64,000 nucleotides of DNA, taken from contig NZ_BMSG01000002.1 in NCBI RefSeq assembly GCF_014649035.1, forward strand, positions 124,001-188,000. Direction: 5' to 3'. This document shows, piece after piece, positions 8,672 to 17,511 of this stretch. The notes under the pieces are model-generated. The model ran no database searches and was not told the DNA's origin. It worked only from the letters and a program-made list of their open reading frames with translations. Position 1 is the first letter of the stretch, and each line of letters starts with the position of its first letter. The stretch is from Streptomyces sindenensis. GTDB taxonomy: Bacteria; Actinomycetota; Actinomycetes; Streptomycetales; Streptomycetaceae. The translations under genes were made by a program, and so were the position numbers.

Positions 8672-9556
8672 TCAGGCGTCCGGCAGCTCGAACAACGCGG
8701 CGGCGTTCCCGTGGCAGACCGCCCGCAACCACGCCTCGCCCAGCCCGAGCCGCTCCAGCGCCTCCAGCTGATGAACGTACGGGTACGGGATGTTCGGGAA
8801 GTCCGTCCCCAGCAGGATGCGGTCCCCGAGGTCGGCGAGCCGCCCGCGTTCGGCCGCCGGGAAGGGGCTGAGCCGCTCGCTGAAGTCGGTGAACGCCATG
8901 GTCGTGTCGAGCCGGACCTCCGGATACGCCTCCGCCAGCGCCAGGAACTCCGTGTACTCCGGCATCCCCATGTGCGCGACGATCAACCGCAGCCGGGGGT
9001 GCCGGGCCAGCAGCCGCCCGACCGGCCCGGGCCCGGTGAACTTCCCCGGTGCGGGACCCGACCCGCAGTGCATGACCACCGGAATCCCGGCCTCCGCGAG
9101 CAGCCCCCACACGGCGTCCAGCAACGGATCATTGGCGTCGTAGCCGCCCACCTGAAGGTGCGACTTGAACACCCGCGCCCCCGCCTCGACGGCCTCCTTC
9201 ACGTACACGTCGACGCCCTCCTCCGGGAAGAGGGTCGCGGTGTGCAGGCAGTCCGGGGTCCTGGCGGCGAAGTCGGCGGCCCAGCCGTTCAGCCAGCGGG
9301 CCATACCGGGCTTGTGCGGGTAGAGCATGGCGGTGAACCGGGTCACCCCGAACGCCCGCAGCAGATCGAGCCGGCGCTCCTCCTCGTACCGGTAGGTGAT
9401 CGGCCACTCCAGCCCGGTGAGCGGCCCGGCCGCGTCGAAGTAGGCCCAGACCTTGCGCAGGACCTGCTCGGGCATGAAGTGGGTGTGCACGTCGATGATC
9501 CCGGGCAGCCCGAGCCGCTCCCGAAACCGCACCACGTCATCGCTTCCCGTCTCCAT
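8672..9556 (-). CDS. Amidohydrolase (metal-dependent, TIM-barrel)
   Basis: Encodes 294 residues of the amidohydrolase-2 family. The metal-binding HxH is in IIDVHTHFMPEQ near the N terminus; further likely ligands are His in VFKSHLQVGG, His in VMHCGSG and Asp in LLGTDFPNIPY. Relatives are decarboxylases and hydrolases such as those acting on aromatic acids; the substrate is unknown. The ATG at 9556 follows AAAGGG at good spacing, whereas the longer open frame (to 9682) overlaps the neighbouring DUF2797 gene. Confidence 0.88.
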   Translation of the reverse strand: METGSDDVVRFRERLGLPGIIDVHTHFMPEQVLRKVWAYFDAAGPLTGLEWPITYRYEEERRLDLLRAFGVTRFTAMLYPHKPGMARWLNGWAADFAARTPDCLHTATLFPEEGVDVYVKEAVEAGARVFKSHLQVGGYDANDPLLDAVWGLLAEAGIPVVMHCGSGPAPGKFTGPGPVGRLLARHPRLRLIVAHMGMPEYTEFLALAEAYPEVRLDTTMAFTDFSERLSPFPAAERGRLADLGDRILLGTDFPNIPYPYVHQLEALERLGLGEAWLRAVCHGNAAALFELPDA

Positions 9557-9623
9557 GCGCAGGCCCTTTCGCCGGTCGTCCGGAACAACCCACCCGGTCG
9601 CTGAGAACGACCCACCCGGTGGT

Positions 9624-10568
9624 TCAGAACAACCCACCCTGCACGCCGCCGCCGCCGATGTCGATGAGGGGGACACGTACACCGCTCCCGGACTCCGCGG
9701 TCAGATCCCACCCGGTGATCAACCGCGTGTCCAGCACGACGACGCCGCCGCCCGCCACCACGAGGTGCAGATCGGGCCCGGCCGCCGCGACGAGCCGCCC
9801 CGCGACGACACCCCCGTCGACCAGCTCCCGCACGGCCCGGACGGGCGCCGACGCGGACGCGGACACGGACACGGATGCGGATGCGGATGCGGCCTCGGCC
9901 TCGGGCGCACGGTCGAGCCCGAAAATGCCGACCTGATCGACGACTTCGAGGGGCAGCCGCTCCAGCGACTCGGGCCAGCCACGCCCTTCGAGCGCCGCCG
10001 CCGACGCGTACAGCTCGGCCACCGCCCCAGCCCGCTCCTCCGCCCCCGGCAGCCGCCCCCGCACGGCCCGCTTCTTGGCGTACGGGATCCGGTCGGGCAC
10101 CCCGAGGGCCGCCCGCAGCACCTCCTCGGTCCGCCGGGCCGCCATGAGGGGCCCGCGCCCCAGCCAGCTGAAGACCACGGCCCCCTGCTCGCGCAGCCGG
10201 GCGGCCCCGCGCTCCTCCCCGGTGATGCCGACCTTGACCATGCCGGGCCCGAACCAGGCGAGATACACGCGGTACGTCCGGGGGTCGTCCGCCATCGTGT
10301 CGGCGGCCACCGAATGCGCCCGGTCCAGCCGCGCGCACTCCGCGCACCGCCCCCCGGTCGACCGCCCCGGCACCACGGCCCCCGACGGGCAGACGTTCCC
10401 CCGGGCCCCCACACAGTGCCGCTCGCCGACGGCCCGGAACCCGAGGCCGGCCCCGTACGCGAGCACGCTCACCCGCCGCCGCCCGCCCCTGCTCCACTCC
10501 AGCTCCGGCGCCTCCCGGGGCCACCGCACCCCGGCACACCGCCAGCCGCCACCGACCTCACACGTCAT
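9624..10568 (-). CDS. DUF2797 family protein
   Basis: A 314-residue protein of a conserved actinobacterial family of unknown function. The N-terminal part has paired cysteines (CVGARGNVCPSG, CAECARLDRAH) that may bind zinc. The central YRVYLAWFGPGMVKVGITGEERGAARLREQGA resembles a GIY-YIG-like fold, though nuclease activity is unproven. Near residues 225-245 an Ala-Ser/Val-Ser run is encoded by a hexanucleotide repeat (about 9847-9899). It is followed on the same strand, 67 bp downstream, by the amidohydrolase gene. Confidence 0.82.
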   Translation of the reverse strand: MTCEVGGGWRCAGVRWPREAPELEWSRGGRRRVSVLAYGAGLGFRAVGERHCVGARGNVCPSGAVVPGRSTGGRCAECARLDRAHSVAADTMADDPRTYRVYLAWFGPGMVKVGITGEERGAARLREQGAVVFSWLGRGPLMAARRTEEVLRAALGVPDRIPYAKKRAVRGRLPGAEERAGAVAELYASAAALEGRGWPESLERLPLEVVDQVGIFGLDRAPEAEAASASASVSVSASASAPVRAVRELVDGGVVAGRLVAAAGPDLHLVVAGGGVVVLDTRLITGWDLTAESGSGVRVPLIDIGGGGVQGGLF

Positions 10569-10577
10569 CCGGGGATG

Positions 10578-11153
10578 CTACGCGCGCCCACCGACACCCT
10601 CGATCCCACCGGTGCCGACGCCCCCGACGCCTTCGATACGCCGCCGCATCGCGACCATGCGCCGCACGAAGCGCCGGTTGAACCAGATCATCCAGCTCAT
10701 GAACGCCACCCCGAAGCCGAGCGTCCACAGCCCCGCCGGCACATCGCCGGAGGTGAACCGGAGCAACGGCGCCCCCAGGACGATCACCCCGAGCAGGGGA
10801 AAGGCCCACCGCCGGCTACGCCGCAGCTTCTCCTCCCGCCGCCGGATCAGCCGGACCATGGCAGCCTGCTCGGCCGGGTCGTCGGGCAGCTCACCGTTCT
10901 TCGCGATGCGGCGCTCCAGCTCCGGCACCCGGTCGGGCTCGGTACCCACGGCCTGCGCGTCCCGCCGCCTGCGCCGCATCAGGAACCACGTCAGGAGACC
11001 GGCGTAGAAGACACCGCCGGCCAACGCCTCCGGCCACGCCGACCAGCCCCGGAACGCCAGCCGGACGGCGACCCCGATCACCAGCACCAGCAGCCCGACG
11101 GCCCACCACTGGTCGCGCCAACGCCCCTGCCCCGTATACCCCTTCGTTCCCAT
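10578..11153 (-). CDS. Small membrane protein of unknown function
   Basis: A 191-residue protein with two pairs of hydrophobic segments (about residues 15-60 and 115-155) separated by an Arg/Glu-rich cytoplasmic segment. The C terminus is Gly-rich. The ATG at 11153 follows GGAGG at 8 nt; a GTG nine bases upstream would overlap that ribosome-binding site. It lies 9 bp upstream of the DUF2797 gene on the same strand, so the two may form an operon. No family recognised. Confidence 0.75.
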   Translation of the reverse strand: MGTKGYTGQGRWRDQWWAVGLLVLVIGVAVRLAFRGWSAWPEALAGGVFYAGLLTWFLMRRRRRDAQAVGTEPDRVPELERRIAKNGELPDDPAEQAAMVRLIRRREEKLRRSRRWAFPLLGVIVLGAPLLRFTSGDVPAGLWTLGFGVAFMSWMIWFNRRFVRRMVAMRRRIEGVGGVGTGGIEGVGGRA

Positions 11154-11238
11154 CGCGCCCACCTCCGGACAAAGGGGCGCCCAGCACGCCCCGTCATGGG
11201 TCGGCTACCCCGGCCTCGCCCGGCGAACAACCGGTGCC

Positions 11239-11300
11239 CGCTTCCGCTCCCGTCCCCGCTGCCGCTTCCGCTCCCGCTCCCGCTTCCGCTGCCGTCCCCG
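11239..11300. repeat. Hexanucleotide-periodic GC repeat upstream of the ECF41 gene
   Basis: Alternating CGCTTC, CGCTCC, CGTCCC and CGCTGC units form a degenerate 6-bp periodic tract just upstream of the sigma gene. It reads as Ala/Pro/Ser codons but lies outside the conserved sigma domain. Confidence 0.6.
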
Positions 11301-11314
11301 TTAGGATCCGGACC

Positions 11315-12268
11315 ATGGCGCTGACCGGGAACCAGATGGACCAGTTCGAGGCTGCCATGCCCCGCCTCAAGGCCATCGCCTACCGCCTGCTCGGCTCGGC
11401 GAGCGACGCCGAGGACGCCGTACAGGACACGTTCCTGCGCTGGCAGGCCGCCGACATCGACCGCATCGAGGTCCCCGAGGCCTGGCTGACGAAGGTCCTC
11501 ACCAACGTCTGCCTCAACGAGCTCACCTCGGCGCGCGCCCGCCGCGAGACGTACGTGGGCCAGTGGCTGCCCGAGCCGCTGCTCGCCGGGGACCCGATGC
11601 TCGGCCCGGCCGACACCGCCGAGCAGCGCGAATCGGTCTCGTTCGCGGTCCTCGCCCTGATGGAGCGGCTGTCCCCCAACGAGCGGGTGGTGTACGTGCT
11701 GCGGGAGGCGTTCGCGTACCCGCACGGGAAGATCGCCGAGATCCTCGACATCTCGGAGTCCGCGAGCCAGCAGCTGTTCCACCGCGCCAAGAAGCACATC
11801 GCGGCGGGCCGGACCCGTACCGAGATCGACGAGGCGGCCGCACGGCGCATCGTCGAGGAGTTCCTGACGGCGGCCACCAGCGGCCGGACCGAACCGCTGG
11901 TGCGACTGCTCACGTCGGACGCCATCGCGATCGGCGACGGCGGCGGAAAGGTCCCGGCCCGCGCGAAGGCGTTCGAGGGGGCCGTGGCCGTCGCGAAATT
12001 CATGCGGAGCCTGTTCACCCCCAACCAGGCCGCGCGCCGCCTCATCGGCGGCACCGCGGAGATCCACGCCTCCTCCGCCAACGGGCTGCCCGCCCTGGTG
12101 GTCCTGGTCGACGGCCGGGTCATCGGCGTGATCTGCCTGGAGTTCACGCCGGACGGCATCGCCGCGTTCCGCAGCCAGGTCAACCCCGACAAGCTCGAAC
12201 GCGCGACGCGGCAGTGGGCGACGACGGACCACGCAGACCCCCTCTTCCGCATCCACCAGGACATGTGA
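11315..12268 (+). CDS. ECF41-group RNA polymerase sigma factor
   Basis: A 317-residue sigma factor with region 2 (RLKAIAYRLLGSASDAEDAVQDTFLRW), region 4 (LSPNERVVYVLREAFAYPHGKIAEIL) and a SnoaL-like C-terminal extension. Three ECF41 hallmarks are visible: WLPEP in the linker, DGGGK in the extension, and NPDKL near the C terminus. In this group the extension tunes activity instead of a separate anti-sigma factor. The start at 11315 gives the canonical N terminus; upstream in-frame codons lie in a low-complexity tract. ECF41 genes usually adjoin an oxidoreductase, decarboxylase or epimerase target gene, and here a flavin oxidoreductase follows at once. Confidence 0.92.
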   Translation: MALTGNQMDQFEAAMPRLKAIAYRLLGSASDAEDAVQDTFLRWQAADIDRIEVPEAWLTKVLTNVCLNELTSARARRETYVGQWLPEPLLAGDPMLGPADTAEQRESVSFAVLALMERLSPNERVVYVLREAFAYPHGKIAEILDISESASQQLFHRAKKHIAAGRTRTEIDEAAARRIVEEFLTAATSGRTEPLVRLLTSDAIAIGDGGGKVPARAKAFEGAVAVAKFMRSLFTPNQAARRLIGGTAEIHASSANGLPALVVLVDGRVIGVICLEFTPDGIAAFRSQVNPDKLERATRQWATTDHADPLFRIHQDM

Positions 12269-12288
12269 CCCACGGCTCAGCCATCTCC

Positions 12289-12314
12289 TGTCAGGAATCG
12301 ACGGCCTGCCCGGT
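12289..12314 (+). promoter_or_regulatory. Possible ECF41 promoter of the oxidoreductase gene
   Basis: TGTCAGG (12289-12295) and CGGT (12311-12314), 15 bp apart, partly match the reported ECF41 promoter (TGTCACA and CGTC). The site is about 40 bp upstream of the oxidoreductase start. The match is imperfect. Confidence 0.3.
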
Positions 12315-12352
12315 TCAAGGGGTGAAACCGCGCGAGACAGGAGTGCAGGGAC

Positions 12353-13561
12353 ATGCAGAACATGCGGCAGACCATCCAGCAGCACCGCGTCGTCGTCATC
12401 GGAGCCGGATACACCGGGGCGACGGCCGCCGGGCGCCTCGCCAGGCGGCTGCGCGGCGAGGACGTCTCCATCACCCTCGTCAACGCCGAACCGGACTTCG
12501 TCGAGCGCGTCCGGATGCACCAGCTGGCAGTGGGCCAGACCCTCCGCCCGCGCCCTTTCGACGCCATGTTCGCCGGGACGGGCGTCGAGCTGCGCCTCGG
12601 CCGGGTGACGGGGATCGACGTGGACCGCGGGACGGTGACCGTCACCGGCGCGGACGGGCCTTCGGACCTGGAGTACGACACCCTCGTCTACGCCCTCGGC
12701 AGCGCCTGGAACCCCCAGGGCGTCCCCGGCACCGCGGAGCACGCCCACGAGATCGCCGGCCGCGAAGGGGCCCTGCGGCTGCGGGACCGCCTTGCCGCCC
12801 TGGCCCCCGGCAGCCCCGTGACCGTCGTCGGCGGCGGGCTCACCGGTGTGGAGGCGGCGACGGAGCTGGCGGAGACCCGCCCCGACCTCGACGTCTCCCT
12901 GATCGCCCGGGGCGGACTGGGCGACTGGCTCTCCCCCAAGGGCGCGCGCCATCTGCGGAAGGTCTTCGGGAACCTGCGGATCACCACCCACGAACACACC
13001 ACCGTCACCGCCGTGCACGCCGACCGCGTCACCACCACCGAGGGCGACATCCCGGCAGCGGTCACCATCTGGACGACGGGCTTCGCGGTCCACCCGATCG
13101 CCCGGGCCACGACCCTGGAGACCGGCGACACGGGCCAGATCGTGGTCGACGCCACGATGCGTTCGCTCTCCCACCCGGACGTGTACGCCATCGGCGACGC
13201 GGCCCTGGTGGCGGGCCCCGGCGACAAGCCGCTGCGCATGTCGTGCGCCTCGGGCGTCCCCACCGCCTGGCAGGCCGCCGACGCCATCGCGGCCCGCCTC
13301 ACCGACACCAAGCTCCCGGCCATCTCGGCCCGCTACTTCAACCAGTGCATCTCACTGGGCCGAAAGGAGGGCCTGATCCAGTACGTCACCGCCGACGACC
13401 GAGCCGTCAGCGCCGCCCTGACCGGCCGCCTGGCCGCCCTCTACAAGGAGTTGGTCTGCAAGGGCGCGGCCTGGGGCGTGGCAAACCCCACGATGGGCCT
13501 GCCGACCCGCCGGCGCCGGGTGACGGCGGGGCGGGCGCGGGCGGGCGCACCGGCCGCGTGA
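12353..13561 (+). CDS. FAD/NAD(P)-dependent oxidoreductase (NDH-2-like)
   Basis: A 402-residue pyridine-nucleotide-disulfide-type oxidoreductase. The FAD-binding GxGxxG is VVVIGAGYTGATAA at the N terminus, the NAD(P) site is VTVVGGGLTGVEAA near residue 160, and the second FAD motif DVYAIGDAALV is near 280. No redox CxxC pair is present, which fits an NDH-2-like dehydrogenase acting on a quinone or other small acceptor. The gene lies 84 bp after the ECF41 sigma gene and is its expected target by the known genomic pattern. Confidence 0.9.
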   Translation: MQNMRQTIQQHRVVVIGAGYTGATAAGRLARRLRGEDVSITLVNAEPDFVERVRMHQLAVGQTLRPRPFDAMFAGTGVELRLGRVTGIDVDRGTVTVTGADGPSDLEYDTLVYALGSAWNPQGVPGTAEHAHEIAGREGALRLRDRLAALAPGSPVTVVGGGLTGVEAATELAETRPDLDVSLIARGGLGDWLSPKGARHLRKVFGNLRITTHEHTTVTAVHADRVTTTEGDIPAAVTIWTTGFAVHPIARATTLETGDTGQIVVDATMRSLSHPDVYAIGDAALVAGPGDKPLRMSCASGVPTAWQAADAIAARLTDTKLPAISARYFNQCISLGRKEGLIQYVTADDRAVSAALTGRLAALYKELVCKGAAWGVANPTMGLPTRRRRVTAGRARAGAPAA

Positions 13562-13587
13562 GGTTCCGGCCCGCCCGGGCCAGAACC
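13562..13587 (+). terminator. Terminator-like hairpin after the oxidoreductase
   Basis: GGTTCCGGCCCG and CGGGCCAGAACC pair with one mismatch immediately after the stop codon. Confidence 0.55.
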
Positions 13588-13747
13588 GACGCGCGACGCC
13601 CGGGGGGTCCCTGAGGGCGGGAAAGAAGCCCAAGCGCTGCCCGGGCGGTCGGGTTTTCGGGCGTCACCGGGTCCGGGGACGCCGAGGTCAGCCATTGATG
13701 TCGAAAACCGCATCGCCGAGTGCCCTTCGTCCGTAAGGTATCGGGCC

Positions 13748-14299
13748 GTGACGTCCTATGAGCGATGGTCCCTTGCCGCATCCTTCGGCACTCTGCTCGT
13801 CAGCGTCGTGGCCTTCGGCGCACTGGCGTGGCAGCTTCTCATGCTGGCTCGCAGCACGGCCCAGGATCACGACAGGCGCCGGAAGCAGGCGACCATGGAG
13901 TACCTCACGGCCATCATCGATCGCCGGAGGCAGCTCTATGAGGAGGGGATACCTGACGAACGGAACCATGCTGCCGTTTCAGCCCTGATCAGCCGTTCCC
14001 TGACGGGTGACGCCTCAGCGACGAAGCTGATCACGTCCTACCTGACGGCGTTCAACTACCTGGGTGTGGGAGCACGTACGGATGCCTTCGACCGAGCGGT
14101 GATCGATCAGGCGTGGGGCGGCTTGATCATCGCGGTACGCGCCAACTACGGCCCGTGGCTGGAGGCGCAGCGCCAGAATCACGGCGAACCACGGCTGTAC
14201 GAGGATCTTCAGTGGCTGGCTGACGCCATGACGCCACGGCAGTCTCCGACACGTGCTGATGGCGTCCTGCCTCCGCAGGGTCGATCCGCGACCGCGTAG
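13748..14299 (+). CDS. Membrane-anchored hypothetical protein, DUF4760-like
   Basis: A 183-residue protein with one N-terminal transmembrane helix (about residues 8-32, AASFGTLLVSVVAFGALAWQLL) and a helical soluble domain (QATMEYLTAIIDRRRQLYEEG). The layout matches small DUF4760-type proteins of unknown role. It starts at a GTG. It opens the accessory stretch leading to the tRNA-Arg island and lies tail to tail with the acetyltransferase gene. Confidence 0.75.
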   Translation: MTSYERWSLAASFGTLLVSVVAFGALAWQLLMLARSTAQDHDRRRKQATMEYLTAIIDRRRQLYEEGIPDERNHAAVSALISRSLTGDASATKLITSYLTAFNYLGVGARTDAFDRAVIDQAWGGLIIAVRANYGPWLEAQRQNHGEPRLYEDLQWLADAMTPRQSPTRADGVLPPQGRSATA

Positions 14300-14313
14300 G
14301 CGGCGGCACCGGC

Positions 14314-14871
14314 TCAGGGCAGCCGGGGGCCACGCACCGCGTCCGCGGAGCCGTCACGTACAGGATGTGCCGGCCGCTGGGCGAGCCAGCCGGAGACGCG
14401 TGGCCCACCGGTCACCGCTTCACCGTCCATGACCGTGCGAACGTGCTGGAACCCGTGCCGTAGGTAGTAGTCCTGAAGCCGCCTGTTCGTGCTCCACGCG
14501 TCGAGCCGGAGCCACACGGCGCCAGAGCGATGCGCCTGCCCGCCGGCCCAGTCGAGCAGCCGCCCGCCCAGGCCGCGACCGGCGTGCGTCCGCGCCACCG
14601 TCAGCTTGTTCACGAACAGGGACTTCTCCCGAAGCTCCTCCTCGTTCCAGAGCCCCTCTCCCGGGTCCGGAGTCAGCGTGATGGTCGCCGCCGTGGTCGA
14701 GCCGTCGCGGACCATGAACACGGACCCGGCTTCGATCGTGTCCAACAGCCTGACGGCCGGGTACGGGCGCTGCCACTGATCCGTACCGAGAGCAGAGAGC
14801 CACACCGCTGCCTCACGCCGGAACGCCAGCAGGACGTCCAGGTCCTTCGCGGTTGCACGCTCGATGATCAA
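14314..14871 (-). CDS. GNAT-family N-acetyltransferase
   Basis: A 185-residue acetyltransferase. The acetyl-CoA-binding loop is in TVARTHAGRGLGGRLLDWA (Q/R-x-x-G-x-G/A form), preceded by the beta strands of the fold (TAATITLTPDPGEG) and followed by YYLRHGFQHVRTV. The acceptor is unknown. It stands alone in the accessory region, convergent with the preceding gene with a 14-bp gap. Confidence 0.85.
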   Translation of the reverse strand: MIIERATAKDLDVLLAFRREAAVWLSALGTDQWQRPYPAVRLLDTIEAGSVFMVRDGSTTAATITLTPDPGEGLWNEEELREKSLFVNKLTVARTHAGRGLGGRLLDWAGGQAHRSGAVWLRLDAWSTNRRLQDYYLRHGFQHVRTVMDGEAVTGGPRVSGWLAQRPAHPVRDGSADAVRGPRLP

Positions 14872-15070
14872 CGCGATCCATCCTCCGGCGGAGCGGACAC
14901 GTACCGGAAGAGACTATCGACGACCCCGCCGCTGAGACAGGGCTGTCCACGCGGTCGTGACCGCTGCGTCAGCCCCTGTCCGAGCGTGCCTTCACCACGC
15001 CGACCGTGACGGGGGCTCGACGGGGCCGACACAGTCGCCGCGCCGGGGCGGTACCGCAGTGCCCCAGCGC

Positions 15071-15691
15071 CTAGCAGAACTGCGGCGGGCCGATGACGGT
15101 CCGGCCGATCTGCTCGGCAAGCCAGGACGCATGCCGTTCTTCGTACCCCTTGCCGCTCCCCCGGCGAACGTGGACCAGGACGGTGTGCCCGTTGGACCAC
15201 TCGTCCACCTCACGGGTCGCGGCGTTGAACAGCACGGTGACTTCGGCATGGTTGTAGTCCGCGTACAGATCATGCTCCGCGACTTCCGGCCACCCGAGAC
15301 AGTTCCACCGGATCTCTGCCATGTACTTGCTGGCGACTGCCGTGAAGGTGTCCTCGATGCTCCCTACGGGTTGATCCAGCATCGAAGCCCACAGCGGCAG
15401 GTGCCTGGACAGGAAGGCGGTGTCCGTGGAGAGCTGCGGTCCGTGAACGCCTGCGTGCAGGCCGGTCGGATCGCTCGTATCCCGGACCCAGTCGTCGACG
15501 TCCTCCTTCCTGAACCAGGCGTCGGGCATCGCCCGCAGGATGAGCAGGACGTCTTCGGCCCGGGGGAGCTCAACGTCCACGTCCACCTTCGCATCGCCCT
15601 GATCACCGACGCTGAGCAACTGACGTGCCACGCGGAGGGCGAGGGCGGGATCGGGGGTGTGGAAGACGGGATACGCGACGTCAACGGACAT
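15071..15691 (-). CDS. Hypothetical protein
   Basis: A 206-residue soluble protein with no signal peptide or membrane helix. The sequence MSVDVAYPVFHTPDPALALRV and the acidic DVDVELPRAEDVLLIL suggest a compact alpha/beta domain. No catalytic motif is recognised. It lies just outside the left end of the tRNA-Arg island. The 200 bp upstream of the neighbouring acetyltransferase (14872-15070) hold no other gene. Confidence 0.65.
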   Translation of the reverse strand: MSVDVAYPVFHTPDPALALRVARQLLSVGDQGDAKVDVDVELPRAEDVLLILRAMPDAWFRKEDVDDWVRDTSDPTGLHAGVHGPQLSTDTAFLSRHLPLWASMLDQPVGSIEDTFTAVASKYMAEIRWNCLGWPEVAEHDLYADYNHAEVTVLFNAATREVDEWSNGHTVLVHVRRGSGKGYEERHASWLAEQIGRTVIGPPQFC

Positions 15692-15830
15692 GCGGGCACC
15701 CTGCCACAGCGCTCAGCGGTCGCAGACCCGTCAAACAAGCCGGAAGCCTTGAGCACCATCCGAGCTTGGCGTACGGATACCCGACCCGGCTGACCCGGTC
15801 GCGGCACTCCGCTGCTGTACGGGCAACGCG

Positions 15831-15862
15831 AGAGGCCCCCGGGATTTCTCCTGGGGGCCTCT
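15831..15862. terminator. Displaced tRNA-Arg terminator at the left island junction
   Basis: Inverted repeat AGAGGCCCCC / GGGGGCCTCT beside the left att copy. It is a diverged form of the terminator at 23184-23211 that serves the intact tRNA-Arg. Confidence 0.6.
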
Positions 15863-15913
15863 GGCCTGCTGTGCACTCGGCAGGATTCGAACCTGCAACC
15901 TTCTGATCCGTAG
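15854..15913. repeat. Left att copy (tRNA-Arg 3' fragment)
   Basis: Identical over 60 bp to 23203-23262. Positions 15872-15913 correspond to the last 42 nt of tRNA-Arg, from the anticodon loop to the discriminator base. The sequence diverges immediately after 15913, so no functional tRNA is encoded. Two GCTGCTGTAC motifs (15811-15820 and 16010-16019) flank it and could be arm-type sites. Confidence 0.85.
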
Positions 15914-16046
15914 CTCTAGCCGGATCGATCAGCTACGGCAATACCGGCCGCTACGAGGTCCCGAAGAGAAGGCAGCAAGCAGTGGCGGTTTCTGTGGTTG
16001 CGGTACCGCGCTGCTGTACACGAGCAGCCCACAATTCCGGCGAGAC

Positions 16047-17309
16047 TCAGTGAACGCCCTCGGACGAGATGGCCTCCTGCGTGGGCTGCGGGATCAACGG
16101 ATTCTTGGGGATGACGGGGACACCGATCGCCTCCATGACCTTGCGGGCTGCAATCCGCCCCGGAGACCTGGTAGTGGTGATCTTGTCTCCCGTAATGATG
16201 TTCCCCTCCCAGATCTGCGCGTTCCGGCGCCAATCAATCTTCGTGGCAAGGTCAAGGTATCGAGCCTTTCGCCACTCCGGGTCCAGGTTCTTCTCGATCT
16301 CGAAGGCCACGTGCCCGATGATGACAAGACCGGTCGCGGTCATGTTGATGTAGTGCTTACGGAAGTCCACCACCTGGTTGGCCGGCCCTCCGCTCGTGGG
16401 CAGTTCGGCCACTGCACGCCAAGGGTCCATGTGCTGCGTGAGGATGGCGAGCATGGCCAGGGTCCTGCTGACGAAAGCGTCCTGCTTCTCGGTGGTACCG
16501 ATGGCCTGGAAGCTGCGAGCCGGGATGCTCGCCTCGCTGAGCGCGTAGTCCTGAAACAGCAGTTCCTTGACCAGCCCACGCACCTGGTTGAGCAGGAAGA
16601 TGGCCGATGACAACTTCGACAGACTCTTGGACGTCTCATCGATGCGTCCCGCGAACAGGGCAGACCCATCCACGATCTTCGTCAGAACTCGGTTTAGGGG
16701 CTCACGCGTGTTGTATGCAGCGAGAAGACTTGCCGGAATCTGCTTGGTCTGTGCTGCGTCGGCAAAGTCCTGGTGGATACGGGCAACGTCCGGTTCCACG
16801 ACGATGACGACAGAGATGCTGTCGCTCGGGAAAGGGGAGTCCGTGTCGATGAGGCTTTCGCTACGCTTGGCGATGGCAGCGAGCCTGTGCTGACCATCAG
16901 TCACAGAGAACTTGGTCTCGTCGCCGATGACGACGAAGCCAGCCGTCATGGCAAAGTTTCCTCGCGGGATATGGATGGCCGGGACAGCACGGACGTTCAG
17001 CGTGACCGGCGGGAGGATGTAGTTGTTCTCGTTCTCGATCAGGTACTTAGTGATGGACCTGACGTGGCTAGTGTCAATCGGGCGATTGGTGGCCGTGCGC
17101 GGGTTGCCACCCTTCACGGCCGCATCGGAAACCACATGCTTGACGAGGAATGCGTACGAGAAGGCAGTCGTCAGCATGAGGCGCCCCCCCTGCTGGAAGA
17201 CGACGCAGGTGAAGACGCGGCCCCCCGACGCCGTGGCGGCCTCACTCGCGGCTGCCTGAGCAGCCGTCAGCGAATCGTGCTCCGTGAGTCCGAAGTGTGC
17301 GATGGACAC
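16047..17309 (-). CDS. DGQHR-domain (DndB-like) protein
   Basis: A 420-residue protein with the diagnostic DGQHR motif in FSVTDGQHRLAAI (about residue 140), as in DndB of the DNA phosphorothioation system and related families. DndB is a DNA-binding regulator, but no dndA, dndC, dndD or dndE gene lies nearby, so this is an orphan whose role is open; defence or regulation are possible. Its G+C is visibly lower than the chromosomal flanks, consistent with transfer. A plausible promoter lies upstream at 17351-17380. Nothing between 15914 and 16046 looks like a gene. Confidence 0.85.
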   Translation of the reverse strand: MSIAHFGLTEHDSLTAAQAAASEAATASGGRVFTCVVFQQGGRLMLTTAFSYAFLVKHVVSDAAVKGGNPRTATNRPIDTSHVRSITKYLIENENNYILPPVTLNVRAVPAIHIPRGNFAMTAGFVVIGDETKFSVTDGQHRLAAIAKRSESLIDTDSPFPSDSISVVIVVEPDVARIHQDFADAAQTKQIPASLLAAYNTREPLNRVLTKIVDGSALFAGRIDETSKSLSKLSSAIFLLNQVRGLVKELLFQDYALSEASIPARSFQAIGTTEKQDAFVSRTLAMLAILTQHMDPWRAVAELPTSGGPANQVVDFRKHYINMTATGLVIIGHVAFEIEKNLDPEWRKARYLDLATKIDWRRNAQIWEGNIITGDKITTTRSPGRIAARKVMEAIGVPVIPKNPLIPQPTQEAISSEGVH

Positions 17310-17350
17310 GGGATCCCCCTGCGTTGAGGCAAAGTTGAGTGGACATCAGG

Positions 17351-17380
17351 AACGTACGACAGGTCAACGTATTACGTCAA
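17351..17380 (-). promoter_or_regulatory. Promoter candidate of the DGQHR gene
   Basis: On the minus strand TTGACG (17375-17380), an 18-bp spacer and TACGTT (17351-17356) resemble a housekeeping promoter about 45 bp upstream of the start. Confidence 0.4.
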
Positions 17381-17511
17381 CTTATCCACGTAAAACGCTG
17401 CCTGTTGCACGTTTTTGCGTTGGGCGCCTTACTTGCTTGATCGCTTGAGATCGACTCTCGACTCCTTTTGATCGAAATGGCGCGTTCGCAACAGAACCCA
17501 CCCCTCGCCCC

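Noticed and set aside
11234..11314. Upstream start of the ECF41 sigma factor
   Set aside because: The added residues are Ala/Pro/Ser encoded by a hexanucleotide repeat and are outside the family core.
15872..15913. A second tRNA at the left island end
   Set aside because: Only the 3' 42 nt match tRNA-Arg. There is no acceptor 5' strand or D arm, so it is an att remnant.
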